A stretch of DNA of 6,904 bases, taken from Terriglobales bacterium. Its GTDB lineage: Bacteria; Acidobacteriota; Terriglobia; Terriglobales; Gp1-AA117. Under the pieces are notes generated by a model. It made no database searches and was not told the DNA's origin. It saw only the letters and a list, made by a program, of their open reading frames with translations. The stretch spans positions 1 through 6,904 of the forward strand of contig JASLFF010000710.1 in the NCBI GenBank assembly GCA_030150795.1, written 5' to 3'. Positions 1 through 6,064 of the stretch are shown piece by piece. The position numbers and the translations under genes are program-made. How positions within the stretch are numbered: position 1 is the first letter of the stretch; each line of letters opens with the position of its first letter.

Positions 1-576
1 GTTGTATGCCAAACTGCAATCAGCGGCTTTGCCAATGAGTTCATGAAGCTGCAGAATGTGCTTGCGTTCACAATAGCCACGGATGCCGGCAAGGATTTCC
101 GGGAAAATCTGCATGCCGTTGGTGATAACGGAGCTCGCCAGTTCCACGGCCCGCGCTCCACCTCAACAGAAAGCGCACAACATCTTCTGCCGAGCGCGCG
201 CCGTTGGTGCCGATGATAGGAACTTCCTTTGATACGTTTCGCCAACACTTGCTGACCCAGTAAAGGCTTGCAGGGAGGGTCCATCCGCCGCCGATAGCGC
301 CCCATGAGCCGAGAATTGGCTTCTGCGTTTCGATATCGGGCATAAAGCCCTGTATGCGCCCGGAGAGTACCAGCATGTCTGCGCCTCTTCCATCGCGATT
401 GTTGCCAGCGCCAGTGGATCATCTTGCGCGGTAAGCTTGACAGCCATAGGAATGGAAATTGCGCGCCGCACCATCCGGACATAGTTGCGCACCGCATCTT
501 GCGCGGTTACCTGGCGAACAGCAGAAGCTTCGCGTCCATGCGGAGCGCCAAGGTTCAGTTCAATCCAGTTGAACAG
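1..576 (-). pseudogene. Dihydroorotate/dihydropyrimidine dehydrogenase-like FMN enzyme, frameshifted, 5'-truncated, runs off the left edge
   Basis: This minus-strand stretch reads as a TIM-barrel flavin dehydrogenase of the dihydroorotate/dihydropyrimidine dehydrogenase (PreA-like) family once two frame changes are allowed. From 576 to about 384 one frame gives a strand with IELNLGAPHG, like the family's ElN.scPhg motif, and later IPMAVKLTAQDD, like iP...KLtp. Near 383 the reading moves to a second frame (one base, or four, missing), giving ADMLVLSGR, an IGGGWTLP segment and VPIIGTNGARSAEDV, which resembles the phosphate-binding iiG.GGi.s..D segment. Near 163 one extra base returns it to the first frame, giving GGARAVELASSVITNG and then an open frame to position 1. 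A stop codon at 577-579 lies just upstream of the conserved strand and no start is available, so roughly the first hundred or more residues are missing. The fold assignment is fairly secure; the substrate is not known. Confidence 0.72.
558..574. repeat. Perfect 6-bp inverted repeat with 5-nt spacer at a gene-fragment junction
   Basis: GTTCAA (558-563) and TTGAAC (569-574) are exact reverse complements around TCCAG. Dehydrogenase homology on the minus strand extends up to about 570, and cupin homology on the plus strand starts at about 562, so both end inside this repeat. Both gene fragments have lost their 5' ends here. The repeat is short and could be chance, but its position suggests a deletion or inversion joint. 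Confidence 0.45.
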
Positions 577-756
577 TTAGCGTATATCGTGAGCGGGCGA
601 GCCATTTATCATGTGGGTGATGTTGGCCATGAAGTTAGAGCGGGATCTTTTCTGGTGATTCCTGCCGGCGTGGTGCACTATATTGAGCCGCTCGGCAATG
701 AACCGGTCATGAATCTGGATTTTTTCCTGCCGGCCCGGGAAGACTATATGCATCTG
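562..756 (+). pseudogene. Cupin-domain protein fragment, N-terminal part missing
   Basis: The plus-strand frame from 562 gives a cupin barrel segment. It begins NPVEQLAYIVSGRAIY, matching the p.EQ.ayvl.G motif. It continues with a glycine turn (VRAGSFLVIPAGVVH), matching aGdfl.ipagv.H with its metal-binding histidine, and ends in a DFFLPAREDY segment typical of small single-domain cupins. The usual HxH motif just before the EQ is absent: upstream codons are antisense to the dehydrogenase fragment and show no cupin similarity. The frame stays open upstream to 424 and downstream to the TGA at 847-849, but the residues after about 756 look unlike a cupin. With one metal-ligand motif gone and no own start, it is very probably non-functional. 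The original role is unknown; it may have belonged with the neighbouring dehydrogenase and aldolase fragments. Confidence 0.65.
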
Positions 757-775
757 GTAAGTATCTGGATGATGA

Positions 776-874
776 CAAATAGACAGACTGGCGTCCATCC
801 CGCTTTTCAAAGACGCGGCTGTTCTGGGACTTGCGTTGGAGGGAATTGATGAATGCAAAAGAATTGAAGTTTGA
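776..874 (+). pseudogene. Possible C-terminal coding remnant of unknown identity
   Basis: A short plus-strand frame, different from the cupin and aldolase frames, runs from just after a TGA (773-775) to a TGA at 872-874. It reads DRLASIPLFKDAAVLGLALE and then GIDECKRIEV. The composition and hydrophobic spacing look protein-like, more so than the cupin frame over the same bases. It would end 26 nt inside the aldolase fragment. I do not recognise the family and no start codon is evident, so this could be the tail of a gene whose front was lost, or chance. Confidence 0.2.
838..843 (+). promoter_or_regulatory. Shine-Dalgarno GGAGGG for the aldolase fragment
   Basis: GGAGGG lies 5 nt before the ATG at 849. 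It is the strongest such site in the window and selects 849 over the upstream in-frame TTG at 831. The ATG overlaps the stop of the cupin frame (TGATG, 847-851), as seen in translationally coupled genes. Confidence 0.55.
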
Positions 875-1157
875 TCTCTGCTGCGCCGCGCGGCTGCTAT
901 TCCGCTTTGGCCTGAGTGTGGGTAACGCCGGACATCTCAGCATAACCGTGGGTGAAAATCGAATGCTGGTGAACCGTTTTGGTCCGTCTTTTGCCACCAT
1001 GACGCCAGCTGACGTCAAAAAACTCGTTCAGACTGTGACTTCTGGCATCCGTCCTTACTCTCGCGGCGCGGGTGCAACAAGGTGTCGCGAACGATTCATG
1101 TCAAGTTTTATCACACCTGCCGCATTTTTTCGAATCGTATCCGCGAATATAAGGTGA
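849..1157 (+). pseudogene. Class II aldolase/adducin-type N-terminal fragment, truncated
   Basis: From the ATG at 849, the first 56 or so residues (to about 1016) match the start of class II aldolase/adducin proteins. There is an amphipathic helix (KFDLCCAARLLFRFGL), then GNAGHLSIT, like the family's sGH.S.r segment, then MLVNRFGPSFATMTPADV, like mLinp.g..f..ltp.Dv. After that the reading becomes arginine-rich and unlike the family until a stop ending at 1157. Intact members exceed 200 residues and carry zinc-binding histidines further on; none of that part is present in any frame I could read up to cheB. Proteins of this family act on sugar phosphates or related hydroxy-acids, but the substrate cannot be inferred here. 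The segment 1017-1196 shows no recognisable gene. Confidence 0.65.
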
Positions 1158-1162
1158 GACCT

Positions 1163-1212
1163 AAACACTGTTTCCGTTTTGAACACTACTCCGGCATCAT
1201 TGAACAGTGTTT
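1163..1212. repeat. 10-bp perfect inverted repeat at the end of cheB
   Basis: AAACACTGTT (1163-1172) and AACAGTGTTT (1203-1212) are exact reverse complements separated by 30 nt. The right arm contains the last cheB codons and the left arm lies just past the stop. The two arms also resemble each other directly (AACACTGTTTCC and AACAGTGTTTCC, 11 of 12). A transcript of the operon could fold here, but no T-run follows, so a classical intrinsic terminator is not supported. Confidence 0.4.
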
Positions 1213-2315
1213 CCATTGATTGTTTTCGGGCGACGAGAGTTCGCCCAATCCATAATCAGGTTGGGAATGCAGGCCAACGGTGCAATGGTGTCAACAGCTC
1301 CGGCGGCAATCGCTTCCTTGGGCATGCCAAACACAACACAGCTCTTTTCATCTTGAGCAATGGTAGTGCTACCGGCGCGCTTCATAGCCAACATTCCAGA
1401 GGCGCCATCATTTCCCATTCCCGTCAGAATAATTCCCAGAGCGCTTGCGTCGGCGGCAGAAGCAACGGAGTGGAAAAGGACGTCAACACTGGGACGATGG
1501 CGCGAGACCAAAGGCCCATCGCTCAACTCAACAAAGAAAGCTCCACGCCGCCTCACCACAGACAGGTGGCGGTTCCCCGGTGCGATAATGGCGCGTCCGC
1601 GGGTAATTTGGTCGCCATCTACGGCTTCCTTCACTTCAATCCGGCACAAGGCATTCAGGCGATTGGCGAATGCTGTTGTAAAGAACTCAGGCATGTGCTG
1701 GACGATGACGATGCCAGGCGTATCGGCAGACAACGCCGTGAGCACGTCTGCCAGGGCTTCTGTTCCTCCGATCGAGGCACCCATGGCAACAATTGTTCCA
1801 GCTTGTCGCGCAGCTATCGAATGTAAAGCTGGAACAGCCACCGGACGGCTGCTTGGAAAATTGTGGAGTGGCATCCGCTGCTTCACTTTTGCCTGCGCGG
1901 CCTCTCTTACGGTATCAATTAGCGCCAAGGCGGACTCGTGAAGGAAATTGCCAACCCCAAGTTTGGGTTTGGTGAGAATGCCCAGCGCTCCTTCGTCCAG
2001 AGCCAGAAGAGCTTTCTCCGTACCTTTTGCGGCGACTCCGGAACATACCACTGTGGGAATCGGATCTTCAGCCATGATCTTACGAAGAAAAGTGAGCCCA
2101 TCCATTCTTGGCATTTCCAGGTCAAGAACGATGACGTGCGGGCGCATCTGCTTCATCTTTTGCATCGCGATCAGAGGATCGGCGGCAACTGCAACCGCCA
2201 TATCGGGTTCCTGGGAAAGAATGGCATGCATTACCTGCCGCACCACGGCGGAGTCGTCTACGACCAGGACGTTAATTGGAGAGGGCCCGTTATGATTTTG
2301 CATCGCCGATGGCAT
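1197..2315 (-). CDS. cheB: CheB, chemoreceptor glutamate methylesterase/deamidase with receiver domain
   Basis: CheB removes methyl groups from receptor glutamates, opposing CheR, and is activated when CheA phosphorylates its receiver domain. The 372 residues show the usual two-domain layout. The receiver (about 14-135) has acidic pair D20-D21, phospho-acceptor D65 in VLDLEMP, S92 and K116 in LTKPK. A linker follows (about 136-170). The methylesterase domain (about 172-360) carries the catalytic triad S181 in GASIGG, H207 in VQHMP and D303 in GMGNDGA, plus the late motif FGMPKEAI. Length is near normal, with a short basic tail. The ATG at 2315 is preceded by GGAAAAG and overlaps cheR by 26 nt; an ATG at 2303 would also keep the whole receiver. 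It is the last gene of the operon. All key residues are present, so it should be active. Confidence 0.96.
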   Translation of the reverse strand: MPSAMQNHNGPSPINVLVVDDSAVVRQVMHAILSQEPDMAVAVAADPLIAMQKMKQMRPHVIVLDLEMPRMDGLTFLRKIMAEDPIPTVVCSGVAAKGTEKALLALDEGALGILTKPKLGVGNFLHESALALIDTVREAAQAKVKQRMPLHNFPSSRPVAVPALHSIAARQAGTIVAMGASIGGTEALADVLTALSADTPGIVIVQHMPEFFTTAFANRLNALCRIEVKEAVDGDQITRGRAIIAPGNRHLSVVRRRGAFFVELSDGPLVSRHRPSVDVLFHSVASAADASALGIILTGMGNDGASGMLAMKRAGSTTIAQDEKSCVVFGMPKEAIAAGAVDTIAPLACIPNLIMDWANSRRPKTINGNTVQ

Positions 2316-3234
2316 AGTCTTTTCCGATGTAAACCGTCGGGATGATGCTCCGCAAACGGTCGCTCATGGCGTGCAGGCTTTCAGCATGCCCCAGAAAGAG
2401 GTATCCATCAGGGGAAAGGAAACTGGCCAGGCGGCGCACCACTCGCTCACGGCCGCGTTGATCGAAATAGATCAGCACGTTCCTGCAAAAAATCATCTCG
2501 AATTTCCCCGTCAAGGGATACGCCGGCTCATTCAAATTCATGCGGAAAAATCGAACAACGGAGCGAATTTCCGGCCCCGCTTTTATCTTGCCGGCCTGGT
2601 CCGCAAATCCTTTGAGCATAAAAGCCTTACGATAAGAGAGAGGAATTTCATCCACCTTTGCAGCCGGCCAGATACCCGTCCGAGCAATCTCCAGGGCCCG
2701 CGTGGATAGATCCGTAGCGATGATTTCTATTTCCCATCCGGAAGCTGCGGGGAAATGATCAAGAAGTATCATCGCCAGCGAGTAAGGCTCCTGACCAGTC
2801 GAGCAACCTGCGCTCAACACGCGAATTTTGCGGCTGCGGTGGCCTGTGGCGGCTTCCTCGGTCCACTTTGGAAAAATTATCGACTTCAGCAATTCAAAGT
2901 GTTGCGGTTCGCGAAAAAAATGGGTCTCATTCGTGGAAAGAGCATCCAGCATCTGAATGCGTTCTTCAGGAGAATTGATGACCAGATCGTAATATTGCTT
3001 AAACGATTTCAATCCATGATGGCGAAGGCGTTTGGCAAGCCGTCCTACAAGCAGCGCGGTCTTGGCGTGAGAGAGCCATATGCCCGCCTCGCGATAGACA
3101 AGGTCTCGCAGGCGCAGAAACTCTCTTTCAGAAATCTCTCGCGAGAGCAGCTGAAAAGAGGAAAGGGAAGAGACGGACGAAAAGGTTGAATCGGTCGCCC
3201 CGCCCGATCTCGAATCGATGTCTATCGGTTGCAT
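2290..3234 (-). CDS. cheR: CheR, SAM-dependent chemoreceptor methyltransferase
   Basis: CheR transfers methyl groups from S-adenosylmethionine to glutamates on the receptor signalling helices in the cytoplasm. The 314 residues contain an N-terminal helical domain (about 30-90), then TNETHFFREP (101-110), a conserved CheR signature. The SAM-binding loop SAGCSTGQEPYSLAM is at 141-155, ATDLS at 173-177, and the late motif FCRNVLIYFD at 249-258. A small beta subdomain, which in tethered CheRs binds the receptor pentapeptide, would lie around 205-230. The first 27 or so residues are a serine-rich leader not needed for the fold. No ATG, GTG or TTG start lies between 3234 and the domain, so the ATG at 3234 is retained although its ribosome-binding site is weak (GAAGG 12 nt upstream, GAGAG 3 nt upstream). 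It follows cheY after 85 nt and overlaps cheB at its 3' end. Confidence 0.96.
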   Translation of the reverse strand: MQPIDIDSRSGGATDSTFSSVSSLSSFQLLSREISEREFLRLRDLVYREAGIWLSHAKTALLVGRLAKRLRHHGLKSFKQYYDLVINSPEERIQMLDALSTNETHFFREPQHFELLKSIIFPKWTEEAATGHRSRKIRVLSAGCSTGQEPYSLAMILLDHFPAASGWEIEIIATDLSTRALEIARTGIWPAAKVDEIPLSYRKAFMLKGFADQAGKIKAGPEIRSVVRFFRMNLNEPAYPLTGKFEMIFCRNVLIYFDQRGRERVVRRLASFLSPDGYLFLGHAESLHAMSDRLRSIIPTVYIGKDYAIGDAKS

Positions 3235-3251
3235 AACTCTCGTAAACCTTC

Positions 3252-3301
3252 AAAAAAGATGCAAAGCGCGTGGACCTGGAGAAAAATCCGAAGTCCCACG
3301 C
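3252..3301 (-). promoter_or_regulatory. Candidate hairpin with T-run in the cheY-cheR gap
   Basis: In the direction of transcription, GCGTGGGAC pairs with GTCCACGC as an 8-bp, GC-rich stem with one bulged G and a 17-nt loop (arms 3293-3301 and 3268-3275). A run of six T follows (3257-3252), but 10 nt after the stem, so it is a poor match to an intrinsic terminator. This is the only gap above 60 nt in the operon. The hairpin could lower expression of cheR and cheB or protect the upstream mRNA end; both are inferences. Confidence 0.35.
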
Positions 3302-3319
3302 GGATATATTTACTGTTTG

Positions 3320-3736
3320 CTAGCCTAGGTATTTCTTAATTACCGTGGCCAGTTTCTGTTCGTTGACAGGCTTGGTCAGGAAATCATTGCAACCGCTGGC
3401 ATAGCCCTGACGCACAAACGTATCTTCGCCGCGCATGGTCAACAGAACTATGGGAATGTTCTTGGTTGTATTGTTCTGTTTCAGCAGCCTGCATGCCTCG
3501 ATTCCATTCATTCGCGGCATTTCGATATCCATCAGGATCATGTCGGGAAGCTCGGCGATGGCCTTCTCTACTCCTTCCTGGCCATCGCACGCGCTGGTAA
3601 GAACATAGGATTCATGGCCGGACAGGAGCATCCTGGCCGTCATACGCGAGGTGGATGAATCATCAACGAGCAGGATCTTCTTGATGCCGGCTCCATGGTT
3701 CGGCCTGACAGCATGTTCTTCAAACTTTTGTGTCAT
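3320..3736 (-). CDS. cheY: CheY-type single-domain response regulator
   Basis: This 138-residue protein is a single receiver domain with a short N-terminal extension of about 18 residues. It has the acidic pair D25-D26 in ILLVDDSSTS, phospho-acceptor D70 in ILMDIEMPRMNG, T100 in IVLLTMRG and K122 in FLTKPV. No output domain is attached, so it presumably works as a diffusible signal from CheA to a motor or to another target. Where classical flagellar CheY has a tyrosine just before the lysine strand, this protein has F119; many environmental CheY homologues do the same. It lies 24 nt after cheW and 85 nt before cheR. Its place in the operon makes it the likely direct partner of the CheA encoded here, but the sequence does not show whether it drives flagella, type IV pili or another output. 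Confidence 0.9.
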   Translation of the reverse strand: MTQKFEEHAVRPNHGAGIKKILLVDDSSTSRMTARMLLSGHESYVLTSACDGQEGVEKAIAELPDMILMDIEMPRMNGIEACRLLKQNNTTKNIPIVLLTMRGEDTFVRQGYASGCNDFLTKPVNEQKLATVIKKYLG

Positions 3737-3739
3737 TAT

Positions 3740-3746
3740 CTTTCTC
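3740..3746 (-). promoter_or_regulatory. Ribosome-binding site of cheY (GAGAAAG)
   Basis: GAGAAAG stands 3 nt before the ATG at 3736 (7 nt from its GAG core). It supports that start and is the same block that precedes cheW and the receptor gene. Confidence 0.55.
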
Positions 3747-3760
3747 AGAATAACGGATCG

Positions 3761-4333
3761 CTAATTCTCCTGATTCAGATCCTGGCCAACTTCCGGGAAA
3801 TTGGACATGTGTGGTTCCTCTCCCGGCTCCTGGCTTTCTACGGAGCCTGCAACCACGCTTAGATCATGCAGTTCTTCCGTGGTCAGCACCTTGTCCACGT
3901 CGAGCAGAAGAGCGAACTTCCTGCCCGACTGGGCCATGCCCAGCAGGTAATCCATATTCACGCTGGTCCCGAAATCCGGCACCGGTTGAATGTCGTCCTC
4001 TGAGAGTTCCATCACCTGGCTCACGGCATCCACAATCAGTCCTACAGTTACTTGCTGATCTTCGAATCTCGCCTCGACAATCACAATGCAGGTCGTCTTT
4101 CCCACCGGTTTCTGTTCCATCCCGAACTTCGATGCCAGGTCCACGACCGGCACCACGGCTCCGCGAAGGTTAATCACTCCGCGCATCCATGGCGCCATCT
4201 TCGGCACGGTCGTGATTGTGTCATACTCAATGATCTCCCTGACTTTGAGGATGCTGATGGCACATTCCTCATTGACGAGGAAGAAAGTCAAATACTGCTC
4301 TCTCTCTACGGCTTCTTTGACGGCGGTATCCAT
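3761..4333 (-). CDS. cheW: CheW, receptor-kinase coupling adaptor
   Basis: CheW links chemoreceptors to the P5 domain of CheA in the receptor array. Residues about 12-160 form one CheW-like domain. It includes YLTFFLVNEECAISILKVRE, then the conserved RGVINLRGAVVPVVDL (51-66), which carries the arginine and glycines typical of the CheW-CheA-receptor interface, then TCIVIVE and VGLIVDAVSQV, and ends in FALLLDVDKVL. The protein is 190 residues, longer than minimal CheW (about 150-170), because of an acidic, glutamate- and glutamine-rich tail after about 162 with no recognisable motif. It begins 12 nt after the receptor stop, with its Shine-Dalgarno sequence overlapping that stop codon, so translation is probably coupled to the receptor. 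Family assignment is very secure. Confidence 0.96.
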   Translation of the reverse strand: MDTAVKEAVEREQYLTFFLVNEECAISILKVREIIEYDTITTVPKMAPWMRGVINLRGAVVPVVDLASKFGMEQKPVGKTTCIVIVEARFEDQQVTVGLIVDAVSQVMELSEDDIQPVPDFGTSVNMDYLLGMAQSGRKFALLLDVDKVLTTEELHDLSVVAGSVESQEPGEEPHMSNFPEVGQDLNQEN

Positions 4334-4337
4334 TTGT

Positions 4338-4346
4338 CTTTCTCCC
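4338..4346 (-). promoter_or_regulatory. Ribosome-binding site of cheW (GGGAGAAAG)
   Basis: GGGAG begins on the last base of the receptor's TAG stop and lies 8 nt before the cheW ATG. It fixes the start at 4333 and suggests that ribosomes finishing the receptor can reinitiate on cheW. Confidence 0.65.
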
Positions 4347-6007
4347 TAGAAACGCGAAAAGCTCATTGTGTCTGATTCGGCCTTGCCATTCGGCTTGCTT
4401 CCCACGCCTGCGGTCGCATGCATGGCTTTGTGCAGCGGCTCGGAGTCGCTCCAGACCGTCTTGGCCCGTCGTTTCGGCTGGAAGGAAAGGGCAGAGTCGC
4501 CGCTCACTTTGAAGTAATCCATCAGTTGCAGCAACGCTTCCGATTGCGCCGCCAACTCTTCCGCCGTGCTTGAAAGCTCTTCCGCGGATGAAGCGTTGCG
4601 CTGGGTCACTTGGTCCACCTGCGCCATGGCTTTGTTGATCTGTGCCACACCGGCGGACTGCTCGCGTGACGCTGCAGCCACCTCCTGCACCAGTTCGGCG
4701 GTCTTCTGAATGGAGGGCACCAGCTCATCCAGGAGTTTGCCGGAGTTCTCCGCCACTTTGACGCTGTCCGTGGCCAGCGAACCGATCTCCTTGGCAGCTG
4801 CTTGGCTGCGTTCCGCCAGCTTGCGCACTTCAGTAGCTACCACGGCAAAGCCCTTGCCATGCTCGCCTGCTCGGGCCGCTTCAATCGCCGCGTTCAGCGC
4901 CAGCAGGTTCGTTTGATAAGCAATCTCGTCAACGATCTCGATTTTTTCGGTGATTGACTTCATTGCGCCCACCGTATGACTCACGGCCTTGCCGCTCTCT
5001 TCGGCTTCGCGCGCTCCCTTGGAGGCCACCTGCTCCATCTGGCGGCTGTTCTCCGAGTTCTGCTGGATCGAGGCGCTCATCTCTTCCAGGCTGCTAGTGG
5101 TCTCTTCAGCCGAGGCGGCCTGCTCGCTCGTTCCTTGCGACAGTGAAGAGGACGACGAAGCTACCTGCTGCGCCGCAACCGCAATCGCGCTCGCTCCGCT
5201 CTTTACGTCGACGATGATCTTCTCCAGCTTTCCAAGGAACGTGTTGAGCGATGTGCCCATCTGGCCGACTTCATCCTTGGAATTGACTTCCATCCGCTTG
5301 GTCAGGTCGCCGCCGCCCGCTGCCAGCTCTGCAAGATGTTTGGCCAGCGCGGTTACAGGCAGAGTTACGCTACGTGTGGCGATGAATGCCATCGCCAGGC
5401 CCGCTGCAATGGCCAGCAGCAGCAGCAGTCGGATCATTTGCAGCGAAGTGTTGGCTTCTGCATTTACCTGGGCGCGCTTTGCGTCTCCCAACTCATTCTG
5501 GGTAGTGATCAGCTTGCCCAGGGTCTTGACTGCATTCGGAGCAAAAGTATTGGTAGTCTCCGCGCGGTATTCATGCGCTTCGTCATGTTTTCCCTGGTCA
5601 ATCAGGTCAAACCAATGCGGACGCGCCGCGAGGTACTTGGTGTACCAGTCATTAAACTCTGCCAGGGTCTCTTTCTCTACCTGAGTCCGATTGCCTTCGC
5701 CATAGGCTTTCATATTCTCTTCAATTTGCCGCATCCACTTGGTTTCCTCGGCCCGAATCTTGGCGCGGTCCGTGGTATTCCAACCCTCGTAGTTGGCAAT
5801 GCCGAAGCGAAGCTCCCATAGTCCCCTCTCCGCATTTGCAAGATGTACGGCTGACTGAAGATTATCCGTGTACAGGTGGTCAAACTCGTCAGACATGGTA
5901 TGGGTGTAGTTCCAGCCAATCAAACCAATGCCTGCGGTGAGGGCCAGCACAAGGCCAAAGCCCAAGAAAAGTCGTTTGCCTACTGAAAGGTTTGCGATTT
6001 TGTTCAT
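4346..6007 (-). CDS. Methyl-accepting chemotaxis protein with four-helix-bundle type periplasmic region
   Basis: This 553-residue transmembrane chemoreceptor senses a ligand outside the membrane and controls CheA through CheW. After KR at 11-12 comes the first membrane helix (about 13-32). A helical periplasmic region of about 160 residues (33-190) follows, of four-helix-bundle type from its length and helical pattern. The second membrane helix is at about 192-210. The HAMP domain (about 211-265) has P217 and a DEVGQM motif. The signalling hairpin peaks at the near-invariant [20 protein letters not shown] (361-380) and [18 protein letters not shown] (384-401). Likely methylation pairs are E301-E302, E308-E309 and E476-E477. 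A flexible linker of about 45 residues ends in SFSRF (549-553), which fits the x-[HFYW]-x-x-[HFYW] CheR-binding pentapeptide. The ligand cannot be predicted. It lies between cheA and cheW, so it is the system's own receptor. Confidence 0.96.
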   Translation of the reverse strand: MNKIANLSVGKRLFLGFGLVLALTAGIGLIGWNYTHTMSDEFDHLYTDNLQSAVHLANAERGLWELRFGIANYEGWNTTDRAKIRAEETKWMRQIEENMKAYGEGNRTQVEKETLAEFNDWYTKYLAARPHWFDLIDQGKHDEAHEYRAETTNTFAPNAVKTLGKLITTQNELGDAKRAQVNAEANTSLQMIRLLLLLAIAAGLAMAFIATRSVTLPVTALAKHLAELAAGGGDLTKRMEVNSKDEVGQMGTSLNTFLGKLEKIIVDVKSGASAIAVAAQQVASSSSSLSQGTSEQAASAEETTSSLEEMSASIQQNSENSRQMEQVASKGAREAEESGKAVSHTVGAMKSITEKIEIVDEIAYQTNLLALNAAIEAARAGEHGKGFAVVATEVRKLAERSQAAAKEIGSLATDSVKVAENSGKLLDELVPSIQKTAELVQEVAAASREQSAGVAQINKAMAQVDQVTQRNASSAEELSSTAEELAAQSEALLQLMDYFKVSGDSALSFQPKRRAKTVWSDSEPLHKAMHATAGVGSKPNGKAESDTMSFSRF

Positions 6008-6014
6008 TTTGAAT

Positions 6015-6022
6015 CTTTCTCC
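6015..6022 (-). promoter_or_regulatory. Ribosome-binding site of the receptor gene (GGAGAAAG)
   Basis: GGAGAAAG lies 7 nt before the ATG at 6007 (11 nt from its GGAG core). It supports this start, which also places the first membrane helix close to the N-terminus as in other receptors. Confidence 0.55.
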
Positions 6023-6064
6023 GTTGCTCTCACTTACTTAGTTTTTCCTTGCGGATTTTTGAAA

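Noticed and set aside
424..561. N-terminal extension of the cupin frame upstream of 562
   Set aside because: Over these bases the minus strand carries clear dehydrogenase homology, and the plus-strand residues do not resemble a cupin.
577..858. Minus-strand open frame opposite the cupin fragment
   Set aside because: The plus strand shows the cupin pattern here, and the minus-strand translation shows no family resemblance.
1163..1212. Inverted repeat as the ends of an insertion sequence or MITE
   Set aside because: Only 30 nt lie between the arms, one arm is inside cheB, and no transposase or target duplication is visible.
1013..1219. Cys- and His-containing plus-strand frame after the aldolase fragment, running into the cheB end
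   Set aside because: It has no start codon with a ribosome-binding site, no recognisable motif, and it overlaps the real cheB stop. It is probably chance.
1179..1941. Long plus-strand open frames opposite cheB
   Set aside because: They are antisense to a fully recognisable CheB with intact catalytic residues, and their translations have no domain-like pattern.
4989..5684. A 231-codon plus-strand open frame opposite the receptor gene
   Set aside because: It is rich in Ala, Ser and Arg as expected from the complement of a coiled-coil receptor, and it shows no motif. The receptor on the other strand is unmistakable.
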